From Kingdonia uniflora (taxonomy: Eukaryota; Streptophyta; Magnoliopsida; Ranunculales; Circaeasteraceae), in NCBI GenBank assembly GCA_014058105.1, contig JACGCM010000715.1, positions 2,914,001 to 2,978,000 of the forward strand: a stretch of DNA of 64,000 nucleotides. The letters run 5' to 3'. Shown one piece after another: positions 1-11,226 of this stretch (position 1 is the stretch's first letter; every line of letters starts with the position of its first letter). The position numbers and the translations under genes were made by a program. The notes below the pieces were generated by a model. The model saw only the letters and a list, made by a program, of their open reading frames with translations, searched no databases and was not told where the DNA came from.

Positions 1-290
1 ACACCAGGTGTTGCTCCTCAATGGGATACCTGGATTTGAAAGAACCAATCATAAAGATGTTAGTCTGTAGAAATGTATGCAAATGGTATTTTCTTAATTG
101 GAAAGCATTTGTCTTATAGAAGAAGTTTAACCCGGATTCATACTTATTGAAGTGTGGTCGATGCTAAACGAATACCAGGTGTTGCTCCTCAATGGGATAC
201 CTGGATTTGAAATAACCAATCATAAAGATGTTGGTTTGTAGAAATGTATGCAAATGGTATTTCCTTAATTGGAAAGCATTTGTCTAATGA
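1..290. repeat. Tandem duplication, period 171 bp, in the 3' region of the gypsy element
   Basis: The block starting with ACCAGGTGTTGCTCC at position 3 recurs at 174. About 115 bp of each unit is nearly identical, followed by a more variable part. It lies downstream of integrase in the element's orientation, where the untranslated region before the 3' LTR is expected. The array may continue left of the window. Confidence 0.8.
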
Positions 291-479
291 ATAACCGTAG
301 TTCTGATGCATACATAAAAAGTGTCTGTGACTGTAGAGAAAGATGTAAAGAATGAGTCTTTATTAATTGTAGTCGAAGTGGTACATTAGTTATCGATATA
401 ACGATTTGAGATATTTTGTATTCCAGGGATATTCGAGCTGAATTTCATCCTCTGTCATCAGCCAGTAAGTTCCACTGTC

Positions 480-1600
480 CATTTTGTCGCTGATGATGTA
501 GGGTCCTTCCCTGTTTACGGATAAATTTCCCGAATTCTAGGGTCGAGTACTATCTTGTATTCGACGAAGGACAAGATCGCCTATGTCGAATTGTCGCTTG
601 TGAACTTTTTTCTTGTACACCTTTATGAGTTTATTGTGGTATCGCCCCAAGTTTAGGATTGCTTGATCTCGAGTTTCCTCAATCCAATTAAGGTTGCAAA
701 GCAATCCTACCTCGTTTTCTTCATCAGTAACCTTCTTCCGACTGCGAGGTAGGTTGAGGTCGGAGGGTATGACTGCTTCAGTACCGAAGGCCATCATAAA
801 GGGCGTGCAGCCAGTGGAGGTTCGTAGAGTAGTTTTGTAATCCCAAAGGACACTGAGTAATTCATCGACCCATCTTCCATTTTTCTTGTCTAATCGTTTG
901 CGTAATCCGAATTTGATAGTTTTATTGATGGCTTCTACTTGACCGTTTCCTTGAGGGTAGTAAGGTGTCAATGTAAAGAGTTGTATTTTGTACTTCTGGA
1001 GGAACAACAGAACTTTGTTGCTGATGAACAATTTGCCATTGTCTGATCTTATCATTTGTGAACAACCGAACCTTGTAATGATGTTTTCCCAAAAGAACTT
1101 GATAACTGCATTGTCGTCGGTGTGGTAAAGTGGAATTTCTTCGACCCACTTGGTGAAATAGTCCGTAGCTACGAGGATGAACTTTCGATTTCTTGATACT
1201 GGGTGAAAATGACCAATTATGTCGATACCCCATCTTTTGAATGGCCAGAGAACATTGCTGATATGTAAGTCGAGTATAGGGCTTTTGATGTCCTGTGCAT
1301 GTATTTGGCATTTGTAGTACTTACGGACGAAATCTTCACAATCTTGTCGTATCTTCAGCCAGTATAGTCCTTGAGTAAATGTTCGCTTTGCTAAAGAACG
1401 ACATGATATGTGTGCGCCGCATATCCCTTCATGTAGTTCTTTGATCTTGATGTTTGCTTCCTTTTGAGAAATGCATTCGATGAGAGGTCTGCCTCCTGTT
1501 ATTCGGTATAGTAATTTATCGTGAACTGTGAACCGTGTACATTTGGCGAGGAATGATCGAGCTTGTTCTTTGTTGCATGGGAGAATGTTAGAATAAAAAT
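480..1600 (-). pseudogene. Gypsy integrase (Ty3 element, left end)
   Basis: This codes for the retrotransposon integrase that inserts element cDNA into the genome. The zinc-binding H-H-C-C region is visible (HEG..H then C..C before IHAQD), followed by the core with D in GIDIIGHF, D in RSDNG and E in QVEAINK, so the D-D-E triad is kept. A C-terminal stretch with FDIGDLVLRR follows, typical of Ty3 integrases. The frame looks open from about 1,600 to 537, so this is the best preserved part of the element. It would have been made as part of a pol polyprotein. It stands next to the second RNase H and upstream of the 3' tandem repeat. Confidence 0.85.
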
Positions 1601-1601
1601 A

Positions 1602-2110
1602 TTAGAGAAAAGGTTTCCTCCAGTCATTTTTATCTTCGTCTTCAGTAACTGTGATTTGTATAGTAGTCGTAAAGTCTAGGCTCGAGTGTTCAAGAACTTG
1701 GATGTCGAGCTGTCTACTTTCGCTGCCTTCGAGCATAGCGGCGACGTATGCCAATGCGTCTGCATATCTGTTTTTTGCTCGAGGGAGATAAGAGATTGAT
1801 GAGGACTGGAACATGAGCATATTTTCTTCGACTAGTGCTGCTTAATCAACCATTTTTCCTGAGGTTTTGAAGGTTTTATTGTAATAATTGGCGATAAGGA
1901 GAGAGTCGACGTAAACCGCTATGTCTGTCGCCCCAAGTGTGATTGCAAGGTCTAATCCATGAAGGATAGCTTCGTATCCGGCTTTGTTGTTGGTGGCATG
2001 AAAATTGAGTTTAATTGCTTTCTCGATTCGATGATTAGATGGTTTAACGAGGACTATTCCAATCCCAGATCCCCGTGGTCCTGCTGATCTATCTGTGAAG
2101 AGTCTTCATC
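1602..2110 (-). pseudogene. Additional plant-type RNase H (RVT_3) of the gypsy element
   Basis: The minus strand shows a second RNase H between the first RNase H and integrase. Recognisable pieces are a segment with NFHATNNKAGYEAILHGLDL, then AVYVDSLLIANYYN with the catalytic Asp, then PRAKNRYADALAYVAAMLEG near 1,740-1,790. Two frames are needed to read it and a stop follows the middle part. Such an extra domain marks the Tat/Ogre-type gypsy elements of plants. It is not functional here because the reading frame is interrupted. Confidence 0.75.
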
Positions 2111-2399
2111 CCGTACTTCGTGACCAGGCATCTGGTTCTGCAATTGCGTCATCTGTAAGTGCTTCTTCAAGTTCTTCCCATTCGGGGTCTTCGACAGGAA
2201 AGTCTGATAAAAAGTCAGCGACTGCCTATCCTTTACAAGAAATTTGGGGTTCGAAGGATATGTCGTACTTTCCGAGGAAATCGGACCATTGCTGAATTCG
2301 TCGGGATTTTTCTATTTTTGAGAGGACAAGCTTCAGAGGGTATTTTGTGATTACCTTAATGGGGTGAGCCTAGAAGTTAACGTAGTTTCTGCAAACTAC

Positions 2400-3660
2400 A
2401 GACCAACGCGAGGAGTTATTTTTCTATTGATGTATAATTTCGTTCTGCGGGCACGAGAGTTTTGCTGATGAAGTAAATTGGTTTCTCGACGATATTGTCT
2501 TCTCGAATGAGGACGGAACTGATGGATTCATCCGTTGTGGATAAATACATTGTAAGTATTTCACCATCAACTGGAGTGCTCATGATTAGAGGGCGTCCCA
2601 AGTATCGTTTAAGATCATGAAAGGCTAGTTCACAATCTGGGGTCCAAGTGATTTCATTTGACTTTTGTTTTAATGTGAGGTAGGATTACCACGAAGAAGG
2701 AGATACAACAGTTTGCATCGATCAGAGGACTTCGAAATGAATCTGTGGAAGGCGACGATTTTGCCAGCAAACTTTTGAACGTCTTTTTTTGTTCGAGGTG
2801 ACGGCATTGCCATGAGAGCTTTGATCTGTGCGGGATCTATTTCGATACCTCTTTTGCTAACCAAATGTCCTAGAAATTTGCCAGATGTGACTCTAAACTG
2901 GCATTTTTCTGGGTTGAGTTTCATTTGGTAAGTTCGAAGGATATCGAAGATGGTTTGGAGATTATTGAAATGATCTTCGGGCTTTAAGCTTTTGCATATT
3001 ATGTCGCCGATGTAGACCTCCATGATTTTTTCCAAATGGTCTTTGAACATTCGAGTAACAAGTCTCTGGTAGGTTGCTCTTGCGTTTTTCAACCCAAAAG
3101 GCATGACTGTGTAGTAGTACAGGCCTCTTTCAGTGACGAAAGTAGTTTTTTCTTGATCATCTACTGTGAGAGAAACTTGGTTATTGCATGAGGCTGCATC
3201 CATCATTGAAAAAAGTTCGTGGCCTGCAACTGAGTCGAGGAGTTGCAGCATCAATGGGAGAGGAATGTTATTCTTTGGTGTGAACTTGTTTGGTTATGTG
3301 AAGTCGACACAGACTCTGATTTTCCCATTTTTCTTTGGGACTGCCACAATATTAGAAACCCAATTTAGATATTTGGCTTCCTGAATGAACCCAATACAAA
3401 GGAGTTTGTCAATCTCTTCATTGACGGCTTCACGAAGTCGATGAGCAAGGTTACAACATTTTTGTACGACTGCTTTTGCATCAGGCAGGAGGTTGAGCTT
3501 GGGGCATGCAATAGCTGGGTCGATTCCAGGCATTTCTTGAAAAGACCATGCGAAGATATCGACATTCTTTTTGAGGAGCTGAATCATTGTCTCTTTTTTG
3601 TCGATTGACAATTTGGAACCAATGAATGTATGACGGTTGGGGCCATCGATCTCAATGGAG
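2400..3660 (-). pseudogene. Gypsy reverse transcriptase and first RNase H
   Basis: The reverse transcriptase copies element RNA into DNA. Reading 3,611 to 3,294, then 3,254 to 2,670, gives the Ty3 RT palm and fingers, with VCVDFT near the start and VMPFGLKNARATYQR in the middle. A break between 3,294 and 3,254 needs a frame change. The catalytic YVDD box reads YIGD, losing one metal-binding Asp, so the enzyme would be inactive. RNase H follows at 2,601-2,416 (YLSTTDESISSVLIRED, then YFISKTL) and ends in stops. The order RT then RNase H is that of Ty3/gypsy elements. Confidence 0.85.
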
Positions 3661-3716
3661 TCGACGATCTCAGTAACATGTTGCTCGAAGGTGGGGGGTA
3701 ATTCTAGCTCTAACTG

Positions 3717-4271
3717 CTATGCTTTGAGTAATTTTTGTGCGTGAGAATTAACCGTGGTGTTCTCGCACATTCGTGCGACTGCTTGACTACCTTTGATCTC
3801 GTAGATGCCATGGTCAGTTGGGAAGCGGAGATAAAGATGGTTAGTTGAGGGAACTGCTTTTATTGAGTGCGGCCAACTTCGCCCCAGAATACCAAGGTAT
3901 TTGGATTCAGCGTTGATGACCAAGAACTTGACGAATGTTGTTTCTGATCCTGCTTGTACTGGCAAGGTGATTTCGCCGGTGGCAGATTCTTTCAAACCAT
4001 TGATGCCCGAGATTGTTGTTGTCGAAGCTTTCACAGAATCTGTTAGACCCAGTAGTTGTATTGCCCTTCGGAACAAGACGTCAGTGGCGCTCCCGATATC
4101 AACAGGCAGCGTGTGAAGATAATCTTGTCCTACCTTTAACATTATTACAAGTGGATCATCATGGGGATATGTAGCGTGACATGTGTCACAATCTTCGAAG
4201 GAGATGGAGAACGGACGTTTTGATTTGCTGGAACTTGGAAGGAGTTTTGTTGATTTGTCTGATGAGGTCAT
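3717..4271 (-). pseudogene. Gypsy aspartic protease region
   Basis: A 184-codon open stretch codes for the retropepsin-like protease that would process the polyprotein. The active-site region reads LPVDIGSATDVLF, where the family has DTG or DSG; the Thr is replaced by Ile, so activity is doubtful. The fragment of the related element at 37,357-37,560 keeps DTGS at the same place, which shows that the change is specific to this copy. The region lies between the gag zinc knuckle and RT, as expected. Confidence 0.8.
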
Positions 4272-4399
4272 TTTGCAACAGGACGTAATTAAGTTGTCTT
4301 ACTTTCTTTTCTTCCCCTTTTCAATCTCGATCATGTAGAGATGTCGAGCTTAACCTTGTCCGTCGACTTGGCCAAGATTGTTCCTTGTAGCTTCTTCGT

Positions 4400-5960
4400 T
4401 AAGAAATTTTTAGATATCAACCACATAATTCTGGAGTCGCCCCGCTGATATAATGCGGTTGAAGATGCGAATGAGTGAATAACAGTTATCAGTTTCATGG
4501 TTGTGCACATTATGGTGTTGACAGAAAGGTTGTCCTGGCCTATCGGGAATTACCTGAGCTTCTCGATAAAGTTCATCACCCTTTATCATTGTAAAGATAG
4601 CTGAAAGAGTTGTGGTCATAGGGGGTAGAGTTGGAACGGGTCTGTCTATCTTCTTTCTCTTCTCTTATTGTTGTCGTTGTTCTTTTCACGAGATTTTTCT
4701 CCTGTCGTGGCTGTCTTCTTTTGTTTAGATGGTGTCGAATCAAAGTAATAGATCACGGCAGAGCTTTTCATCTTATCTTTCTTCGACCTCTCGAGTTTGA
4801 TATAGTCGTTAACTACATCTATCATTTTTGGTACTGTTCAAGGTTTGTGATGGGTCAGTTCTTCTCGAACTTTAGAGTCGATGTGTAATGCCGAAGTGAA
4901 TGCAGGAACGACAATTTTTGGATCAGAATTGCCAATTTTCACGCCTCTTATAAGAAGCGTTTGTAAAAGCTGGCTAGGGATTCCTTCGCTCCTTGCTCGA
5001 AGAAGAAAAGGGAATCCACGGTAATTTCTCGCTCTTTGGCATGAGCATAGTTGGACTCGAAGAGGCGCTGCAACTGAGCAAATGTGGTGATAGAACCCTC
5101 AGGTAAAGTATGAAACCACCTAAGGGGTTCTTCTTTCAGACTCATGTTGAACAACCTGCAGAGCATGTGATCGAGCTTCGAGTACAATCCTACTGAAGCT
5201 TTGAAATCTCGAACGTGGGTTAGAGGGTCGGTGAGACCAGTATACTGGATGAACTTTGGCATATGGAAATTATCTGGAATGGCCATGGCTTCAAGATGCA
5301 CAGATATGGGATTTGTTTTGATTCTGTCCAATGCAGATATTCGACCAGGGGCTTCAGAATTAATTCCCTTAATTTGGGTGTTGAGGCCATCCAGAGTGAT
5401 GTACTGTGGTAGTTGAGCTGGGGCGACTTATACCTGGGGATCAAAATTGTCGTGTCCCTCAGGTCCTAATCGCTCCCTTAGAGGTCGTCTCGCTAGTGGT
5501 GGTAGAGAACGTTGGCGAGTACGACGATTTCCAACGGTAGATGAGGAGGACGTAAGTCCAAAATGTCGAGAACCTCCTTCGGGATTTCTTGATCTGGACC
5601 GAGAAACTCGCGTCCGATCTTTCCCGGGTTGTTCTTCTCTATGGCTTGCTCTTGAACGGTAGTTGCTGTGAGTCGGGGGTGGTGACACGTTTGCTCTGCA
5701 CAAGTTCTCCATCTCTTTCTGATACGTTCAACTTTGTTGATCCAAAGCTTTCTTCCTTGCATCCCTTTCGATTTGGAGAGCTTGAGCATGAATTTTTTGT
5801 CTTTTATCCTCTAGATCTGGTCACGTTCCATTTGCTTCTGTAACTTGACCACAACACTGTGCAAGTCGACGGTCTCTGGTGTAGGATTGATCTCCTGATT
5901 ACTCAGAGTAGAGGTGCTTCGGAGATTCATGTTGGCCATTAGGTTTTTGAGGTCTCAGTT
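4400..5960 (-). pseudogene. Gypsy gag region, broken
   Basis: The capsid-type gag domain is readable at 5,331-4,948, with FIQYTGLTDPLTHVRDFK and the LRWFHTLPEGSI motif typical of plant gypsy gag. A knuckle-like piece C-x2-H-x4-H-x4-C (CQHHNVHNHETDNC) appears at about 4,530. An arginine-rich N-terminal part with many SR pairs lies near 5,500-5,700. Several frames are needed, so the gene is broken. It starts just inside the primer-binding site and would have encoded the structural protein of the particle. Confidence 0.75.
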
Positions 5961-5975
5961 TGGTAAAGAGGTATG

Positions 5976-5995
5976 GATTCCCACAGACGGCGCCA
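5976..5995 (-). other. Primer-binding site for tRNA-Lys
   Basis: The plus strand reads GATTCCCACAGACGGCGCCA. This equals the last 17 encoded bases of the tRNA-Lys gene at 55,576-55,648 plus the added CCA, so the element's RNA (minus sense) is an exact 20-nt complement of the tRNA 3' end. The site sits 2 bp inside the LTR end, where minus-strand priming starts. Confidence 0.93.
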
Positions 5996-5997
5996 AT

Positions 5998-6631
5998 TGT
6001 AATGGCAGATTTTCCGGAAGGAGAATGTTCGTCAATACTTTTAGAGAAGGAGATGCAAATAGTAAGCTATGACACTGGATTTTACGTGGAAAGCTCAGAC
6101 AAACCTGAGTAAAACCACGACCTCGTAAAGGGTTTTGGGAGAAAATCCAATAAGATGCTAACTATTACAATGTTTAGCTGTGAGTAAGGAACATAATGAT
6201 GCTTAAAGTAATCGTGGGTTGGTTTTTCTTCAGGTTCTGTCTCTCGTCCCCCGTCTGCATTTATAGCATATACAGGCGGGGTTTACAAAGTTTGAAAGAC
6301 AGTTTCATATTCTGAAGGAGGTGGGCGATCTTGGCAGATCTTCAGCAGATAGGTTGACTAAGTGCAACTACTAGTTCTGTAGTTCGAGTCGATAACTCAA
6401 TTGTAGCCTCGTTTGTCGAGTTTTGTTCGAGATCAGTGTTCGCTCTCTTTATATCGTCTGTAATGGATCGTCAACTAACATCTTCAGGTTTGTAGTCGAG
6501 AACTCGATTGTAGCCTCGTTTGTCGAGTCTTGCTCGAGATCAGTGTTTGTTGTCTGTATATCGTCTGTAATGGATCTTCGACTAATATCTTCAGGCTTGT
6601 AGTTGTCGATGTTGGGAAATATGTTATTACA
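5998..6631 (-). repeat. 5' LTR of the gypsy element (634 bp)
   Basis: On the plus strand it begins TGTAATGGCAG and ends ATGTTATTACA, giving TGTAAT..ATTACA inverted ends. The same ends, slightly changed, bound the LTR of the related copy at 39,301-39,777, which supports the borders. It contains an internal tandem duplication of about 107 bp (6,389-6,611, unit with TTGTAGCCTCGTTTGTCGAG). Promoter and polyadenylation signals would lie here, but I did not resolve them. Confidence 0.85.
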
Positions 6632-6649
6632 AGGGTACTCGAGATAAAT

Positions 6650-7891
6650 CCTATAATATTTTATACGCCATGCGGTTGTCATATTCTCAATCTCTCACTA
6701 TGTGATATGACTAATACTTCTGCAAGGGTTATATATATTTTTGAGTGGTACAGCGCATATATACATTATTTTCATCTTCTTCAAAGCGATGGAGTATTTT
6801 CAAAGATAAAGTAACTCAGGTGAATGGTCTTACGATTAAACCATTGTCACAAATACGTTGGGAAAGTCGAGTTGAAAGTGTAAAAACAATAAGATTTCAA
6901 GCTTCATTAATAAGAGTTACTTTTATTAAATTAGCAAATTAATACGAGAGGTGATGGTAAAACAGTAAGTGAAGCAGAGGCTCTTGTAGTACATGAGAAT
7001 CAAACTTTTGAGTTCTTACTTAACATGATTATTTGGTATGATTTATTATCCGTTGTTAACGTTGCTAGCTTAGCATTTCAAGCGAAGGATATCCCAATAG
7101 ATGTTGATATCATTCAATTAAAAATGTTTATCAATTTTTTTCAAAATTATAGAGAAACTTGATTTGAAGAGGCTATGATAGAAGCTAGGAAGGTTGCAAT
7201 TGAAATAAAGATAGATCCCGTATTTCGTAAAGCACGCATCATTCATATAAACAAACACTTTGGCGAGAAGAGGAGTGAAGATAAAATATTCTCACCTGAA
7301 AAATCCTTCAAAAAAGATTACTTTTTCATATAATTAATCAAGCTTTGATGTCATTTAACACTAGGTTTGAGAAATTTAAGATGTACGAAATGATTTTCGG
7401 CTTTATGTGTGATGTGGAGACATTGTGTTCTATGCATGGTGATCGTTTGAAGACTTATTATTGTGAACTTGAAAGATTTTTAAGGCATAATATTAGGGTT
7501 TCTGATATTGACGGGAAAAACTTATATCGCGAATTACTATTCTTAAAGGGCAGTTTACCAAAATGAACAAAATTGTATTTCAAATGCTTAATTATTTTAA
7601 GTTCGTGGAACATTGTTACCCAAATGCGGAGATTGCGTATAGGATAGTGTTGACGATTCCGGTAATCGTTGCATATGGGGAAAGAACATTTTCAAAGTTG
7701 AAATTAATTAAATCATATCTTCAGTTAACAATGTTACAAGAAATATTGAATGGGCTTGCTATGCAATCAATAGAGAAATGTATGGTTGAAAAAATTGATT
7801 ATGAAAGCTTAATTAGTACTTTTACAGTTAAGAATTTGAGAAGATTCAAGCTTTATCAAGAACCAATTCTAGACATAGCTCAAGAAGCATA
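6650..7891 (+). pseudogene. ZMYM1-like hAT transposase remnant (C-terminal part)
   Basis: Conceptual translation over several frames gives pieces of the plant zinc finger MYM-type protein 1-like family, which is hAT-transposase derived. Visible parts are CGCHILNLSLCDM near 6,670, the LSQIRWESRVESVKTIRFQA block near 6,850, and a C-terminal dimerisation region near 7,600-7,800 with AYGERTFSKLKLIKSYLQ. Stops and frameshifts interrupt it (for example the TGA after NYRET near 7,160). The N-terminal part is missing: the gypsy LTR abuts directly at 6,631, so the retroelement probably inserted into or beside it. No terminal inverted repeats were recognised. Confidence 0.75.
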
Positions 7892-9775
7892 AGTGGTCTT
7901 CTTAGAACTTTAAATAATGTTTAGTAGTTTTTAATTCTATTATGATAATATAGCTATGACTTTATTTGTCCCTTTTGTAAGTTGAATTTTATATAAAATG
8001 AATGAACAATACAAATAAAATTTTGCTTTAGTTATAATAATGTTCTCATAATTGTAGTGTGTGCATCCATATTTTGTAAAGTTACATATGAATTTGTATG
8101 TAATATTTTTATGACTTGTTGGATTATTTTCAAGTTGATCATGTTGAGTTTGTAGTGGTAATATGATATATATCATCGAGTTATAATTTATTTTACGTTT
8201 TTGACCAAGTTTATGAATTGTTAATTGTTCATTTTATAGGGAAACTTTGCCAAAATTTCGATAGAACTTGTAGGTTTATAGTCCACTCATTGATTTTGAA
8301 GATGAATCATAGTCTAAATAGTGTATAATGATATATACGGAATAAATAAATTATACTTGTAAACAAAAAAAAATTGGGTAGTTACAAAATAAAATAAAAT
8401 TAGGGGGTATGCCATTTTTTAGAGTTTTGCTTCGAGCCTTCGAAAGTAAAAGGTCAGCCTTGAATAAGGAACGAGTAAAAGTTTGACCAATAATTATTTT
8501 ATTTTCATTTCTTATTTCGTAATATAGCGTGGGACGATAAACGTTAGGATCTGGTCAACTAGAATTCCACCCGCTCTTTTACCGTTGAAACGTTACTTCT
8601 CTATATCGCTCATACAATCAAATACATATACATTATCGTTAATTTAACTGTCTTAAGAAGAAGAAGAAACATATGGGCCAGATAAAAAAATTACATTATT
8701 TCTCAAATGCCCAATGACTTTTTCATCGAGTATAACCGATATTAAACAATATTTGTGTAGTGTTATTTGTGAATACCTTGAAGGTTAAGACTAATATTTT
8801 TCATAAAAATAAGATAGTTTGAGTAAATTAATCATATTTTATTAGATTTGTTTCATAAGTTGTGATATATATCAGGAAATCTGTGAATATATTGAACTTA
8901 TTTCCCCCTGAACTTATGCAGTGAGTCTTCTTCAAGATATCCCTAAACCACCCATCACATCTTATTGGACGAAACTCTAGTATAGAGGACCCATGTGACA
9001 AATCATGGAAATGAATTTCATGCTCTGGATCATTTATCATTTTTATCTAATACTAATGTATTTTAGTTCTTCTTTAATGCTTAAGGTGTTATTATTTATT
9101 TATTATTTTAAAGCTCTTAGACTTGATTCGTCGAACCTATTTGTTATTTCTTAATCCAATCTGTGATATAAGTAAAGCTTAATGAACTAGAGCTACGTGA
9201 ACATCTTGACAACCAACTATCCAACATGCTAAATTTCAAAGTACGCATGTGCAATAGTCTCTATATTCTATGCAGTATATTGGCCTCATCTCGATATAAA
9301 ATAGTGAAGAGGCAAATAGGAGAGAAGATATTATGGGGTCGAGAGTTGTTTTGAATGCATGGATGAAGAAGAGTATCATTTTGACATGCCTGGAAATGTT
9401 ATGCGATTATAGTTATCCTCGTTCTTTCTCTCTTAATATCGCGTTAGTTATTGAGAAAACGACAAAATAATTCATTTTTTCAACGGTAAAATAAATATTT
9501 TTCAAAAATGTATGGTTCACATTTTCGCCCGTCTTGGATTTTAACTGAAAATATATATGGAAAATTTTAAAGGTTCAATTTTTTGAACCTAACAAAAATT
9601 ATTTTGAAAAATGTTGATGATGAATGATCCATTATCGCACAACTTAAAATAAAATCATTTAACAAACACTTGCTCATTAAAAACGTCTATATTACATGCA
9701 ACAACATTTCCCTTTTCAAGTCCTGGTAGGCTAACCTGCCAATAAAATTATGCCACCTCATAACAACTCAAATGT
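7892..9775. other. AT-rich spacer, nothing recognised
   Basis: I see no convincing gene. A 70-codon minus-strand open frame at 8,828-9,040 has no family I know. The sequence is probably old decayed repeat DNA. Confidence 0.5.
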
Positions 9776-9780
9776 GCTAC

Positions 9781-10055
9781 TGATAGGCATGAAAAATGTC
9801 TATGTTTGTCCTTCAATTTACATGATCTAGAGGCTTATTTCATGTTTTACTGTGCCTAATTGAAGTATGCTTGACTATTATAGGTAATAAGACAATTGTG
9901 ACCAAGCCCGTCCTGAAAGCCCAATTTTACAAGCTAAAGGCTACTGCTGGAGATGACCTAGTGAAGATAGATTTTAGACCAATAAGGAAGAAACATGTAT
10001 CAAGTTGATGGCATGTGTAGTCAAGATTTTTACTAAAAGTTCTCCACCAAATCTC
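9781..10055 (+). repeat. Truncated 5' LTR of the Athila-like element
   Basis: It matches the first part of the 3' LTR (31,692 onward) over about 275 bp up to CCACCAAATCTC. The inverted-repeat element at 10,056-11,226 then begins. The remaining LTR end seen in the 3' copy was not found downstream, so part of the LTR is lost. Confidence 0.8.
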
Positions 10056-11226
10056 AATAATCTTTACATAAGCATTCTTCTTAATCCTTACATTTTTTTT
10101 TTAAGAAACTAGAAGTCTTCGTTGCTTTATTACTTTGCTTTGATATTGGTTTTATAGAGCGTTCAAACTTTTACTTTCTTAATCGACCACATCCTTCTCC
10201 TTCAATATATTCATAACCGAATTGCTGATGTTAGGTTTTTGAATCTGAATTGCTGGTGTTGGGCTTTTCGAATCAGATTTGGACTTGTACTTAAGTGATT
10301 GAGGCCTCTGATTGTTGTTGATTGGTTTGATGGTGATTATGGCAGCTTTCATGCACTTCGTATGAAGTATTCTCGGTCGTTGGTGCTCCCTGCTTTGTAA
10401 TTTTGGTAGAGGGGGTATTTGAGATTAAATTTGGAGTCTGGGGAATTTATTGTTTTTATCTTCTGGGTATCTCAAAAATTTTTGTTCTTAGTGTGCTTAT
10501 AGTCTGGGGTTCTTAAGTTATTATTGTTATCTCTGATTCTCAATTCTCATTTAAGCTCTTTTGTTTGGGCTTTTAAGCATCTGGGTGTCTCTGATTTGCA
10601 GTTTTAGAATGATTCTGATCTGGGGTTGCAATTTTTTTTATTTAATGTTTTAGCTTTAAGGTATCTTATATTTTTGAATTCTCAAAGCTTATATAACCTT
10701 TTGTTTAGCCTTGTGCTAAAGTTGGTACATTTCCCTTCATTTTCAAGGTTTGGGGTTGAAAGATCCTACTTTTATGTTTGTGTTTGTGCTTGTGTTTGTG
10801 CTTGTGCTTGTGCTTGTGCTTGTGCTTGTGCTTGTGCTTGTGTCTGTGTCTGTGTCTGTGTCTATGTCTATGTCTATGTCTGTAGAGGGGACGCTCTGCG
10901 ATTTGGCAAAGTAGGTATAATGGTTTCGATGATGGGTTGGTCATGATTTATAGGTCTGCCATCATTGTATCAAAAAAGCTTTGTTCTTGCTGGTTTTCTA
11001 ATTGGTTTTTATTATCAGTAGATTCTTGAATTTACTTGTGCTAACCTCACCAATTTGGGTATGAATAGATTGAAGGAGAAGGACGTGGTTGATTATGAGG
11101 GCAAAAGTTTGAACGCTCTGTAAAGCCAACATCAAAGCAAAGCAACAAAGTGACGAAGACTTCTAGCTTCTTAAAAAAAAATATTTTTTGTAATGGATTG
11201 AGAAGAATGTTTATGTAAAAATTATT
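10056..11226. mobile_element. Inverted-repeat element (about 180-bp arms), class not assigned
   Basis: The arm 10,056-10,235 recurs as reverse complement at 11,041-11,226. Shared blocks include TAGAAGTCTTCGT, TAGAGCGTTCAAACTTTT and CCTTCTCCTTCAAT. The 805-bp spacer has no clear gene and includes a hexanucleotide array. Long arms fit a non-autonomous Mutator-like or foldback element, but no target duplication was recognised. It begins exactly where the Athila LTR match stops, so it probably inserted there. Confidence 0.6.
10770..10882. repeat. Hexanucleotide microsatellite (GTGCTT / GTGTCT / GTCTAT)n
   Basis: About 18 six-base units run in tandem. The unit drifts from TTGTGC-type to TGTGTC-type to TATGTC-type along the array. 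Open frames across it code for low-complexity Cys/Ala or His/Lys/Arg repeats and are not genes. Confidence 0.9.

Larger units (their letters stand above)
1..6631 (-). mobile_element. Ty3/gypsy LTR retrotransposon (Tat-like), 3' LTR outside window
   Basis: Read on the minus strand the order is LTR (6,631-5,998), primer-binding site, gag, protease, reverse transcriptase, RNase H, a second plant-type RNase H, integrase and a 3' tandem repeat. A second RNase H between the first RNase H and integrase is known from the Tat/Ogre group, so that placement is inferred. The coding region is broken by stops and frameshifts, and catalytic positions are altered in protease and RT, so the copy is dead. A second, truncated copy of the same family lies at 37,311-39,777. 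Confidence 0.88.

Noticed and set aside
1..290. CRISPR-like array
   Set aside because: Only two long units of 171 bp, in a plant retrotransposon; no short repeats with unique spacers.
922..1311. 129-codon minus-strand frame
   Set aside because: It is an out-of-frame shadow of the integrase, whose motifs lie in another frame.
10626..10946. Open frames coding Cys/Ala-rich (plus) or His/Lys/Arg-rich (minus) repeats
   Set aside because: They are translations of a hexanucleotide microsatellite, without start context or domain.
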